Assembly: GCA_027621485.1 (NCBI GenBank)
Contig: JAQCBG010000007.1
Location: forward strand, 1-11,428
From: Pseudomonadota bacterium
GTDB taxonomy: Bacteria; Pseudomonadota; Alphaproteobacteria; Rickettsiales; Midichloriaceae
Direction of reading: 5' to 3'
DNA length: 11,428 bases
In this document: in pieces, positions 1 to 6,982 of the stretch
Layout: every line of letters begins with the position of its first letter
Position numbering within the stretch: the first letter of the stretch is position 1
The notes under the pieces: generated by a model
The model's database searches: none
What the model was told of the DNA's origin: nothing
Seen by the model: the letters and a program-made list of their open reading frames with translations, nothing else
Position numbers and translations under genes: made by a program

Positions 1-106
1 ACATTATAATTATATAAAAAATCAAAAATGAAAATCGATTCTTTTAAAGCAAAACAAACACACTTTGCTATCAGTAAATAGAGTTAGAAATACAAATCTT
101 AAATAC

Positions 107-146
107 AAAAGAAAAAATGGCGTAATAAAAATACTCTATTACGCCA
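107..146 (-). terminator. Intrinsic (rho-independent) terminator of the BI-1 gene
   Basis: Seen directly: on the minus strand TGGCGTAATA (146-137) pairs perfectly with TATTACGCCA (127-118), giving a 10-bp stem with a 9-nt loop. Six T residues follow at once (117-112), then C and four more T. It starts 38 nt after the stop codon of the BI-1 gene, the right place to end that transcript. On the plus strand the hairpin is followed only by CTTTATAAG, so it should work mainly in the minus direction. Confidence 0.9.
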
Positions 147-184
147 CTTTATAAGGAAAAAATTATAATCAAAAATATAATATA

Positions 185-907
185 CTACTCACCACTTCTA
201 CGTACTCCCAGCAACTGAAGTAAGCTTACAAATAAATTTACAAATTGCACATAAAGAGTGAGAGCGCCCATAAGAGCAGACTTTTCTTTAATTTCCTCAT
301 CTCCAGAGATTTGAAAATATAAAGATTTTAAACTCTGAACTTGAAAGGCAGTAAAAAAAGTAAAGACCAAAACGCCTATTACAGATGTCACAAACATCAA
401 AGCAGTACTTTTTATAAAAATATTAAACAAACTTGCGATAATAATACCAAAAAGCCCCATCATAAAAAAAGAAGAGAATCTCGATAAATCTCTTTTAGTA
501 GAATAACCATATATACTCATTGCACCAAAAGTACATGATGTAATAAAGAAAACTCTAGATATACTCTCTCCAGTATATATTAAGAAGATAGCGGAAAGAG
601 AAAGACCCATGAGAGTTGAATATATATACAGAGAAGTTCTTGCACTCTGTATACTCATATTTACAATTCTACTAGATAAATAAATCGCCATACCAAGTGG
701 CGCTAGCATTACAATAAAAGAAAGAGGCGTTCCAAAAAGCATTTGCATAAAAGCAGGAGAAGATGCGGAGAGCATCGCAACAACACCAGTAATCGCAAGT
801 GCAAAAGCCATATATTTATATACCATCAGCATATAATCCCTAAGGCCAACATCATAAGCGGAAGACTCAGATGTTACATTAAGATGTTTGTGTCGTGTAT
901 AATCCAT
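185..907 (-). CDS. Bax inhibitor-1 (BI-1/YccA/YbhL) family integral membrane protein
   Basis: A 240-residue polytopic inner-membrane protein of the BI-1/TMBIM family, whose bacterial members are proposed pH-sensitive calcium-leak channels or modulators of membrane proteolysis. Seven hydrophobic segments lie near residues 30-46, 64-79, 93-112, 120-136, 146-165, 170-188 and 212-234, after a polar N-terminus. Family blocks are clear: TYTG-type motif after segment 3, MSIYGYSTKRDL after segment 4 and GALTLY..FVNLF in segment 7. The ATG at 907 was chosen because it gives the usual family length; a longer reading from TTG at 997 would put the start codon inside the -35 box and add an unrelated N-terminus. 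It has its own promoter and terminator, so it looks like a one-gene unit behind adk. Odd: the two conserved acidic residues of the family are glutamines here (Q189, Q221). Family assignment is firm; activity is unknown. Confidence 0.93.
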   Translation of the reverse strand: MDYTRHKHLNVTSESSAYDVGLRDYMLMVYKYMAFALAITGVVAMLSASSPAFMQMLFGTPLSFIVMLAPLGMAIYLSSRIVNMSIQSARTSLYIYSTLMGLSLSAIFLIYTGESISRVFFITSCTFGAMSIYGYSTKRDLSRFSSFFMMGLFGIIIASLFNIFIKSTALMFVTSVIGVLVFTFFTAFQVQSLKSLYFQISGDEEIKEKSALMGALTLYVQFVNLFVSLLQLLGVRRSGE

Positions 908-968
908 AATTAGACCACGTAATAAAAATAAAAAATATATCTTGAAATGCAAAAACTTGTAGGCTTTT

Positions 969-997
969 ATCTTACCATACATCAATGTATATGACAA
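969..997 (-). promoter_or_regulatory. Sigma-70-type promoter with extended -10 for the BI-1 gene
   Basis: On the minus strand TTGTCA (997-992; five of six match TTGACA) is followed by exactly 17 nt and then TAAGAT (974-969; four of six match TATAAT). TG plus one base precedes the -10, which makes it an extended -10. Transcription would start near 962, leaving a leader of about 55 nt before the ATG at 907. Spacing and box quality are good for such AT-rich DNA, and the position fits a gene that follows a 278-nt gap. Confidence 0.6.
977..990. repeat. Palindrome in the promoter spacer (possible operator)
   Basis: ATACAT-CA-ATGTAT on the plus strand is a perfect 6+2+6 inverted repeat. It lies wholly between the -35 and -10 boxes of the BI-1 promoter, where a dimeric repressor or a spacer-distorting activator could bind. 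No regulator is encoded nearby and there is no second copy in the window, so a regulatory role is inference. Confidence 0.35.
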
Positions 998-1002
998 GCT
1001 AT

Positions 1003-1026
1003 TGCCTTAATAAATCAATCAAGGCA
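1003..1026. repeat. Inverted repeat just upstream of the BI-1 promoter
   Basis: TGCCTT (1003-1008) and AAGGCA (1021-1026) form a 6-bp inverted repeat around a 12-nt centre, 5 nt upstream of the -35 box. No T-run follows on either strand, so it is not a standard terminator. It could be an upstream regulatory site or a weak 3' hairpin on the adk transcript; it could also be chance. Confidence 0.3.
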
Positions 1027-1185
1027 TAAATTCTAAGTAAAATGGGTGAGAAATCTTATATTAAAAATCTCAAACGAAATAAAGCTAAATTTAATCAATT
1101 GAAATTTAAATCTAAAATTCAATATCTTTATCAAAAAATTTATTTTACCAAGTCAAATTAAGCAAAAAGAAACACTCTAGTTATT

Positions 1186-1854
1186 TTATAAAATATTTTT
1201 TATTGATGCAAAAACATCATTTACAGATCCAATACCATCAATCAGTACTAAATTTCCTTTGGATTGATAGAATTTTATAAGAGGAGTAGTCTCTTCTTGA
1301 TATAAAGCCAATCTTCGCTTTATGGAATCTAAGCAATCATCTTTTCTTTTGAAGAATTTCTTACCGCCACAGATCACACAACCTTTAGAATGCACATCTA
1401 CATCAATCGCCTCATTAAAGACTTTGCCGCAATTCTCACATAAAAATCTTCCGGAAAGGCGCTGCAAAAGAAAATTATTTTCTATATGAAGATATATTAC
1501 AGTAAAATCTTTTACTATAGATGATTTATGATTATATTTTGTAATATGATCAGAAAGCATTAAGTATAATGCTTCTGATTGCGCTATAGTTCTTGGAAAA
1601 CCATCTAAAATAAAACCTTTGGAGCAATCTGGAAGTAAGATTCTGTTTTTAACAATTTCTATAACTACCTCATCAATAATTAATCCGCCGGATTCTATTT
1701 TTTTTGCTACACTAATACCAATAGCAGAGCCGGTATTAATTTCTTTACGAAGAATATCGCCCGTAGAAAGTTTTGGTATACCCAAATAATCAGAAAGCAA
1801 AGATGCCTGAGTACCCTTACCAACTCCAGGGGCTCCTAATAAAACATAATACAT
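1186..1854 (-). CDS. adk: Adenylate kinase, zinc-LID long form
   Basis: Cytoplasmic phosphotransferase that interconverts ATP + AMP and 2 ADP, needed for nucleotide balance. The 222-residue protein shows the P-loop GAPGVGKGTQ (residues 7-16), the AMP-site region LSTGD (29-33), DGFPRT (84-89), RLSGR (132-136) at the LID hinge and RKDD (170-173). The LID carries a full four-cysteine set, C139/C142 and C159/C162, in C-x2-C-x16-C-x2-C spacing, as in zinc-binding Adks. It is the long form. It starts 5 nt after the secY stop with no clear SD, so translation is probably coupled to secY. Adk is the usual last gene of the spc-type operon in many alphaproteobacteria. The sequence looks intact. Confidence 0.97.
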   Translation of the reverse strand: MYYVLLGAPGVGKGTQASLLSDYLGIPKLSTGDILRKEINTGSAIGISVAKKIESGGLIIDEVVIEIVKNRILLPDCSKGFILDGFPRTIAQSEALYLMLSDHITKYNHKSSIVKDFTVIYLHIENNFLLQRLSGRFLCENCGKVFNEAIDVDVHSKGCVICGGKKFFKRKDDCLDSIKRRLALYQEETTPLIKFYQSKGNLVLIDGIGSVNDVFASIKNIL

Positions 1855-1859
1855 TCAGA

Positions 1860-3215
1860 TTAAATAGGATTGATAATAACTTTATTTTTCTTTAAAGAAT
1901 CATGATAACGCATCGTCATAAAATACGTCTGCATTTTAGAAAATACATCCATAACAACATTTATAACAATAAGCAAACTTGTGCCGCCTAAGTAAAAAGG
2001 AATAGAGTAACGAGAAATGAAAATTTCGGGAATAACGCAAACTATACCCATATAAAAAGCGCTTAATACAGTAATTCTGAATAAAACAAAATCTATATGC
2101 AATGCAGTTTGCTTTCCAGGTCTAATTCCAGGGATAATTGCACCATTTTTTCGTAAATTTTCAGACACCTCATCAGCATTAAAAGCAATAGATGTATAGA
2201 AAAAACAAAAAAAGCATATAAGTAAGAAATAACAAGCTATATATAAAAAAGTGCCATGAGAAAAATAAAAAAGAATTACCCTTTTTAAATCACTTAAAGA
2301 ATCACTATTCAATAAATTAGCAATTGTAGTTGGTATCATTAATAACGAACCTGCAAAGATAGCAGGTATTACTCCAGCAGTATTTACTTTTAATGGTAAG
2401 TTAGACGAATTTGCAGCATACAACTTATTTCCTATTTGACGCTTTGGATATTGTATTTGAAGTTTGCGTTGACCTTTTTCAATAAATACTATGCCATAAA
2501 TCAACAACAGCATCATAGATATAATCATTACAATCACACTAACATTAATAGAACCTACACGTCCCATCTCAAATAGAGCTGTAATAGCAGAAGGCAAACC
2601 AGAAACTATACCGGTAAAAATAATTATAGAGCTTCCATTTCCAAGCCCAGATTCTGTAATCTTTTCGCTTAAATATAGCACCACAAATGCACCGCCCAAC
2701 AAGACTAAAGAGCCAATTAATCTAAACTCCATCTTAGAACCTACTATTGCTTCACTTGGTAACATAGATTCCATACCAGATATCATTCCATATCCCTGAA
2801 TTATCGAAATGATTATCATTAAAAGCTTTGTGTATTTTTGTATTTTTCTTCTTCCGCCGCTCCCTTCTTTTTTCAAATTTTTTAAATCTTCAGATGCAAC
2901 CATAAGGAGTTGCATTATAATCGAAGCTGTAATATACGGTATAATATTTAACGAAAATATCGATACTCTTCCAAGCGCCCCTCCAGTTAGCATGTTAAAC
3001 ATACCAAAAACACTCCGAGAATCGGAATTAAAATTCGAAAGAGCAACAACATCTATTTTGGGTATTGGGATATAAGTTCCAAACCTATATATAATTAGCA
3101 TAAAAAAAACAAATAAGACTTTGGAAAAAATACCAAAACCCTCATTATCCCTTTTAAATGTAGGAAGAGAATGAGTAGTACTTTTAGATCTTAAATGCCT
3201 TGCTAAAGATGACAT
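1860..3215 (-). CDS. secY: Preprotein translocase subunit SecY
   Basis: Pore-forming subunit of the SecYEG channel in the inner membrane, which passes unfolded secretory proteins and inserts membrane proteins. The 451-residue product has about ten membrane segments. Recognisable blocks are YRFGTYIPIP (43-52), the plug/TM2 region MLTGGALGRVSIFSLNIIPY (75-94), ITESGLGNGSSIIIF (186-200), NLPLKVNTAGVIP (272-284) and the SecA/ribosome-contacting loop with PGIRPG (362-367). About 26 polar residues precede the FGIFSK segment, somewhat more than in E. coli. An in-frame stop lies 15 nt upstream, so the ATG at 3215 is the only reasonable start. The SD-like AAGAGG ends only 1 nt before that ATG, which is unusually close. 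It follows rplO by 46 nt, the standard spc-operon position. Confidence 0.98.
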   Translation of the reverse strand: MSSLARHLRSKSTTHSLPTFKRDNEGFGIFSKVLFVFFMLIIYRFGTYIPIPKIDVVALSNFNSDSRSVFGMFNMLTGGALGRVSIFSLNIIPYITASIIMQLLMVASEDLKNLKKEGSGGRRKIQKYTKLLMIIISIIQGYGMISGMESMLPSEAIVGSKMEFRLIGSLVLLGGAFVVLYLSEKITESGLGNGSSIIIFTGIVSGLPSAITALFEMGRVGSINVSVIVMIISMMLLLIYGIVFIEKGQRKLQIQYPKRQIGNKLYAANSSNLPLKVNTAGVIPAIFAGSLLMIPTTIANLLNSDSLSDLKRVILFYFSHGTFLYIACYFLLICFFCFFYTSIAFNADEVSENLRKNGAIIPGIRPGKQTALHIDFVLFRITVLSAFYMGIVCVIPEIFISRYSIPFYLGGTSLLIVINVVMDVFSKMQTYFMTMRYHDSLKKNKVIINPI

Positions 3216-3261
3216 ACCTCTTATCTTATTTTAGTATAAAGACGATACATGTAACGTAGAT

Positions 3262-3747
3262 CTATGCTTCATTAACAATGATATTGCATCCAATGTTTTT
3301 TATGTAAGAATCGGCAAATTTAGATACCGCATGAATTTGAAAATTAATATTCTTAATATTTTCAACATTAAATGCTGTTGCAATATCTTTCTTTTTAAAT
3401 CCAAGTAATTTTAATTTACCAAACTTACGACTTACTACTCCAGATTCATATAATAAATCAGATGTAACTAACTCTTTGATATCTTTATTTTTTTCGCAAA
3501 AAAGAATTAAGTCTTCAAGAGATAATAAATCATATTGTTTTTTATTAAGATTTTTAAAGCCACTTTTAGGCAATCTTCTATATAGAGGAGTTTGACCGCC
3601 CTCAAATCCTAATGCAACTTTTCCACTGCCTCTAGCAGTTTGACCTTTACCACCTCTTCCAGAAGTTTTACCAAGACCAGAGCCTATACCACGACCAACT
3701 CGTTTTCTGTTTTTTTTTGCTCCTTTATTAGGACTTAAAGATAACAT
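3262..3747 (-). CDS. rplO: 50S ribosomal protein L15
   Basis: Large-subunit protein L15, a late assembly protein that binds 23S rRNA. The 161-residue product has the glycine- and lysine-rich N-terminal extension ([17 protein letters not shown], residues 16-32) that threads into rRNA, followed by [18 protein letters not shown] (47-64), the most conserved block. It is a little longer than the 144-153 residues common in bacteria, and the C-terminal domain is quite diverged. It starts 32 nt after the rpmD stop and has only a weak SD (AAGAAT right beside the ATG). Confidence 0.97.
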   Translation of the reverse strand: MLSLSPNKGAKKNRKRVGRGIGSGLGKTSGRGGKGQTARGSGKVALGFEGGQTPLYRRLPKSGFKNLNKKQYDLLSLEDLILFCEKNKDIKELVTSDLLYESGVVSRKFGKLKLLGFKKKDIATAFNVENIKNINFQIHAVSKFADSYIKNIGCNIIVNEA

Positions 3748-3779
3748 ATTCTTATATAAATAAATTTTTTTAATATAAT

Positions 3780-3959
3780 TTATCTCATAATTTCAATAAG
3801 ATGAGACACTTTTTTTACCATACCCAAAACTTCAGGAGTTGCATTTAATTCCACAATTTGATTAAGTTTTCTAAGTCCAAGCCCCTTAAGAGATAGCTTA
3901 TGCTTTGCTAAAGAGCCAATTGCACTAACTTTGTACTTAATTTTTATTTTTTCTGTCAT
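3780..3959 (-). CDS. rpmD: 50S ribosomal protein L30
   Basis: A 59-residue protein read from ATG at 3959 to TAA at 3780-3782. It carries the L30 pattern: a short beta strand at the start ([16 protein letters not shown]), then [14 protein letters not shown] and a C-terminal helix region ending in [12 protein letters not shown]. The family is about 60 residues long and lies between rpsE and rplO, exactly as here. L30 is a small 23S rRNA-binding protein of the large subunit. The SD is weak (TTAAAGTAA before the ATG). rpmD is missing from some reduced genomes; here it is present and intact. Confidence 0.94.
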   Translation of the reverse strand: MTEKIKIKYKVSAIGSLAKHKLSLKGLGLRKLNQIVELNATPEVLGMVKKVSHLIEIMR

Positions 3960-4006
3960 TTACTTTAAGTATAATATATCACAATAAGATTTCATAAAAA
4001 TCATTT

Positions 4007-4531
4007 TTAATTTGCATGAGAATCATTAAAAGGCATTAAAATATCAGAAACTTTCTTACCTCTTCTATCTGCAATACGCCTAGGAGAAGCAATACTCAAT
4101 AATCCATTTAAGGTAGCTTTGACCATATTATGAGGATTATTTGAGCCAGTAGATTTCACAACAATATCTTGTACTCCCATAACCTCAAAAAATGCTCTTA
4201 TAGAGCCTCCTGCGATTATACCTGTGCCAACAGGAGCAGATCTTATTATTACCTTGCCTGCGCCAAATTTAAAAGATATATCATGATGAACTGTCCTACC
4301 TTCACGCAGAGGTATTCTAATCATGTTATTTTTAGCATCTCTGCTTGCTTTGTCTTTAGCATCTTGCACCTCTCCTGCTTTTCCAAATCCAATGCCAATT
4401 CTACCTTTTCCATCTCCCGCTACAACAAGTACAGAAAAAGAAAATTTACGACCACCTTTTACAACTTTAGTGCATCTGGTAACTTTCACAACTTTTTCAG
4501 ATATCTCTATATTTTCTTTCTTACTTCGCAT
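4007..4531 (-). CDS. rpsE: 30S ribosomal protein S5
   Basis: Small-subunit protein S5, which shapes the mRNA entry side and affects decoding fidelity. The 174-residue product has the double-stranded-RNA-binding-like N-terminal domain with VVKGGRKFSFSVLVVAGDGKGRIGIG (about residues 23-48), then the second domain with RSAPVGTGIIAGGSIRAFFEVMGVQDIV and the conserved NPHNMVKATLNGL block. The ATG at 4531 is preferred over a TTG one codon earlier. Upstream gap to rplR is 46 nt; downstream gap to rpmD is 47 nt. Confidence 0.97.
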   Translation of the reverse strand: MRSKKENIEISEKVVKVTRCTKVVKGGRKFSFSVLVVAGDGKGRIGIGFGKAGEVQDAKDKASRDAKNNMIRIPLREGRTVHHDISFKFGAGKVIIRSAPVGTGIIAGGSIRAFFEVMGVQDIVVKSTGSNNPHNMVKATLNGLLSIASPRRIADRRGKKVSDILMPFNDSHAN

Positions 4532-4577
4532 CAAAATTACTTTATTTTATATTACTTTATATCAAAAAATCTTTTTT

Positions 4578-4925
4578 CTAAAAATCCAATCCAGACTCTC
4601 TAGCTCCTTCTGCAAAAGCCTTGATTCTACCATGATACTTACGTTGACCGCGATCAAGGTATACACTTTTTATATCAATATCTAATGCGCGCTCTGCTAT
4701 TTTTTTTCCAATTTGTTTTGCGATTTCGATATTTTTACCAACTTCTTTTATTTCAAGAGTCGAAGCAGAAACTAATGAAATTCCGCGTATATCATCTATA
4801 ATTTGCGCATAAAAGTGTTTATTAGAACGAAACACAGTCAGCCTCAACCTTTTACGAGACGCTTTACGTAATTTAAAACGCACTCTAATTTTTCTTTTCT
4901 CTGCAGAGTTACTATAACAAGCCAC
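4578..4925 (-). CDS. rplR: 50S ribosomal protein L18 (GTG start proposed)
   Basis: Large-subunit protein L18, which binds 5S rRNA and links it to 23S rRNA. The conserved core is present: [32 protein letters not shown], then SASTLE, and the end block [27 protein letters not shown]. There is no in-frame ATG. GTG at 4925 gives 115 residues and places 13 residues before RVRFK, the same as my recollection of E. coli L18, so I prefer it. TTG at 4952 gives 124 residues with an unlikely hydrophobic start ([11 protein letters not shown]), although a GGA seven nt before that TTG could act as a weak SD. No SD precedes the GTG. The gene itself is certain; the start is not. Confidence 0.93.
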   Translation of the reverse strand: MACYSNSAEKRKIRVRFKLRKASRKRLRLTVFRSNKHFYAQIIDDIRGISLVSASTLEIKEVGKNIEIAKQIGKKIAERALDIDIKSVYLDRGQRKYHGRIKAFAEGARESGLDF

Positions 4926-4981
4926 GATAATAACAAATTTTAAAATAAACAAATAGCATTTCCAAGAAAGAAATAAATTCC

Positions 4982-5518
4982 TTACTTCTTCTTACCAACT
5001 TTTCTTCTAATATTTTCTCCTTTATATCTTATCCCTTTACCTTTATAAGGCTCTGGTTTTTTAAAAGATCGAATATTTGATGCAACTTGACCAACAAGTT
5101 GCTTATCAGCTCCTTTTACAATAATAGAAATTTGAGAAGGACATTCTATATCCACGCCATCTGGCACAGCAAAACGCACTTCATGACTATATCCAAGTGA
5201 CAATATCAAAGTCCTATTAGATATAGAAGCTTTATATCCAACACCAACTATCTCTAATTCTTTTACCCAACCTTGAGAAGCGCCAAAAATCATATTATAC
5301 ACAATCGCCCTAACTGTACCCCACATTGGGATCATGGTAACTTCACCATCTTTTTTTGGTTCAATATTAATGACATTATCAGAAATTCGCAAATCAATAA
5401 AATCTGGAATAGAAAAAGAAAGTTCGCCACGAACACCATTTACAACAAATAGAGATCCATTTAAAGAAGTACTTACTGAAGAAGGAACTTCAATTGGCAT
5501 TTTTCCAATCTTAGACAT
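4982..5518 (-). CDS. rplF: 50S ribosomal protein L6
   Basis: Large-subunit protein L6, located near the factor-binding site. The 178-residue product begins [12 protein letters not shown], the standard L6 start, so the ATG at 5518 was chosen over a TTG five codons earlier. Two L6 repeats are visible, the second ending in the family signature [14 protein letters not shown] before a basic tail (RRKVGKKK). It lies between rpsH and rplR as expected, 59 nt after rpsH. The SD is poor. Confidence 0.97.
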   Translation of the reverse strand: MSKIGKMPIEVPSSVSTSLNGSLFVVNGVRGELSFSIPDFIDLRISDNVINIEPKKDGEVTMIPMWGTVRAIVYNMIFGASQGWVKELEIVGVGYKASISNRTLILSLGYSHEVRFAVPDGVDIECPSQISIIVKGADKQLVGQVASNIRSFKKPEPYKGKGIRYKGENIRRKVGKKK

Positions 5519-5577
5519 ATCACATTCACACAAACTTATTAATAATCATAGATGCAGCAAAATAACTAATCAAAATG

Positions 5578-5976
5578 TTAAAGTAGCTTACATAACAATT
5601 CACCTCCTACACCAGCAGCCTTAGCAGATTTAGCAGATATAACACCCTTAGATGTAGACATTACTATCGTACCAAGATCACTATAAACAGTAGGTATTGA
5701 ATTCACTTTTGCATAAGATCTGCACCCTGGCTTAGATATTACAGAGAGAAATTTTATAACAGGCTCACCTCTATAATATTTCAACTTCACCTCTACCATG
5801 GAAACACCAGGTCTTATGCTCTTTTTAGAATAATTATCTATATAACCTTCATCTTTCATTACAGATAACACATCTAATATAAGACCAGAAGAATGAACAA
5901 GAACCTCAGAACTTTTGATCATTTGAGCATTACGTATTCTAGTTAAGGTATCTGCAAGCAGATTATTCATAGACAT
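5578..5976 (-). CDS. rpsH: 30S ribosomal protein S8
   Basis: Small-subunit protein S8, a primary 16S rRNA binder and, in E. coli, the translational repressor of the spc operon. The 132 residues open with LADTLTRIRNAQ and end in the signature block STSKGVISAKSAKAAGVGGELLCKL, both typical. The first of two close ATGs (5976) is used, matching the usual MSM start. No spc-type S8 repressor hairpin was recognised near rplE in this window, so autoregulation is not shown here. It is separated from rpsN by 86 nt, one of the larger gaps in the cluster. Confidence 0.97.
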   Translation of the reverse strand: MSMNNLLADTLTRIRNAQMIKSSEVLVHSSGLILDVLSVMKDEGYIDNYSKKSIRPGVSMVEVKLKYYRGEPVIKFLSVISKPGCRSYAKVNSIPTVYSDLGTIVMSTSKGVISAKSAKAAGVGGELLCKLL

Positions 5977-6062
5977 ATAACTTACTACTTTCTATTAGTT
6001 AGAATAAAATATTATTACAACAACGCACAATTAAAGAAATATAACATTTACAATATATTACT

Positions 6063-6368
6063 TTACCAACTAGCTTTTTTTACACCCGGAAGGTCTCCTG
6101 TAGAGGCCATAGAACGAAGACAAATTCTAGATAAACCAAAAAATCTATAATATCCACGCTTTCTTCCAGTGATTTCGCACCTGCCACAAATCCTAACAGA
6201 GGAGCCGTCTTTTCTCATTTTAGATAATTTGATCTGCGCTTTAAATCTCTCTTCAATAGTAAGAGATTTATTCTTAATTGCGCTCTTTAATTCATCTCTA
6301 GCATTTTTATCAAATTTTGCAATTCTAATACGCCTTTTATTGCGCTCTATTACACTTTTTTTTGCCAT
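6063..6368 (-). CDS. rpsN: 30S ribosomal protein S14, long form
   Basis: Small-subunit head protein S14. Its 101 residues and C-terminal FGLSRICLR...LPGVKKASW match the long, normally zinc-independent (C-) form of proteobacteria rather than the short 61-residue zinc form. Odd: it has three cysteines in the former zinc-knuckle region (C61-x2-C64 and C83), more than the usual single one, but not the full four-cysteine set. No SD is visible before the ATG at 6368, which follows rplE by 34 nt of almost pure A+T. Confidence 0.96.
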   Translation of the reverse strand: MAKKSVIERNKRRIRIAKFDKNARDELKSAIKNKSLTIEERFKAQIKLSKMRKDGSSVRICGRCEITGRKRGYYRFFGLSRICLRSMASTGDLPGVKKASW

Positions 6369-6402
6369 TATAATTTTATGATATTAATAATATTTTGAGA
6401 CT

Positions 6403-6945
6403 TTAAGCAAAAGGCATATTAAAATGCTCAAGTAACTTCATAGATTCTTGATTGGTTGATGCAGATGTCACAATGACAACATTAAATCCACGCACCTTAT
6501 CAATTTTATCATAATCTATCTCTGGAAATAAAGTTTGTTCAACAAAACCTGCAGAAAAATTACCGTTACCATCAAACTGTTTTTTACTAAAACCTCTAAA
6601 ATCTCTCATTCTAGGAAGAGCTATATGAATAAATCTATCAAGAAATTCATACATAATTTTTTTTCTTAAAGTGACTTTACAGCCAATCGGCATACCTTTT
6701 CGTAACTTAAAATTTGCTATAGATTTTTTAGCATTTGTAGCAATGGGCTTTTGACCTGTAATAAGCCATAAATCATTCATAGCATGAGAAATTATTTTGC
6801 TATCAGATATAGCATCTTTTAATCCCATACTAACAACAATTTTTTCTAAAAAAGGAACTGCTGCTATATTCCTATAACCAAAATCAACGCGCAACTTATC
6901 TCTAATCTCTTTGAAATAGCGCTCTTGCAAACGTGCTCTCGTCAT
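6403..6945 (-). CDS. rplE: 50S ribosomal protein L5
   Basis: Large-subunit protein L5, which binds 5S rRNA and forms bridge B1b with the small subunit head. The 180-residue length is standard. Conserved blocks are LEKIVVSMGLKDA (near 34-46), LITGQKPIATNAKKSIANFKLRKGMPIGCKVTLR (about 76-109) and RDFRGFSKKQFDGNGNFSAG. It starts 37 nt after rplX, with AAGG and GAAG stretches 10-20 nt before the ATG as weak SD candidates. Confidence 0.97.
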   Translation of the reverse strand: MTRARLQERYFKEIRDKLRVDFGYRNIAAVPFLEKIVVSMGLKDAISDSKIISHAMNDLWLITGQKPIATNAKKSIANFKLRKGMPIGCKVTLRKKIMYEFLDRFIHIALPRMRDFRGFSKKQFDGNGNFSAGFVEQTLFPEIDYDKIDKVRGFNVVIVTSASTNQESMKLLEHFNMPFA

Positions 6946-6982
6946 AAAACTTCTATAACCTTATTATTGACATAGTAAAAAT

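Noticed and set aside
28..81. 17-codon plus-strand ORF beginning at an ATG
   Set aside because: Very short, no SD, no similarity recognised; expected by chance in AT-rich spacer.
1..106. Promoter or gene end left of the terminator
   Set aside because: TATAAT-like strings occur on the minus strand at 3-14 but without a convincing -35, and no coding signal is visible up to the window edge.
908..997. N-terminal extension of the BI-1 gene from TTG at 997 (30 extra residues)
   Set aside because: The TTG is part of the -35 box of the predicted promoter, the added residues do not resemble the family N-terminus, and the ATG at 907 gives the usual length.
1086..1108. Possible terminator after adk (TAAATTT/AAATTTA hairpin)
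   Set aside because: Stem is only 7 A-T pairs with a 9-nt loop and no clean T-run; too weak to call.
2809..3075. Plus-strand ORF of 88 residues opposite secY
   Set aside because: Shadow of the hydrophobic secY reading frame; no start signals or family motif.
4169..4685. Two overlapping plus-strand ORFs opposite rpsE and rplR
   Set aside because: Both are antisense to conserved ribosomal genes and resemble no known protein.
6381..6393. Inverted repeat ATATTA-A-TAATAT in the rplE-rpsN gap
   Set aside because: Pure A+T and short; expected by chance in this composition.
6946..6982. S8 repressor-binding hairpin between rplX and rplE, as in E. coli
   Set aside because: Only a 4-bp CTAT/ATAG pairing is visible and the conserved S8-site core was not recognised.
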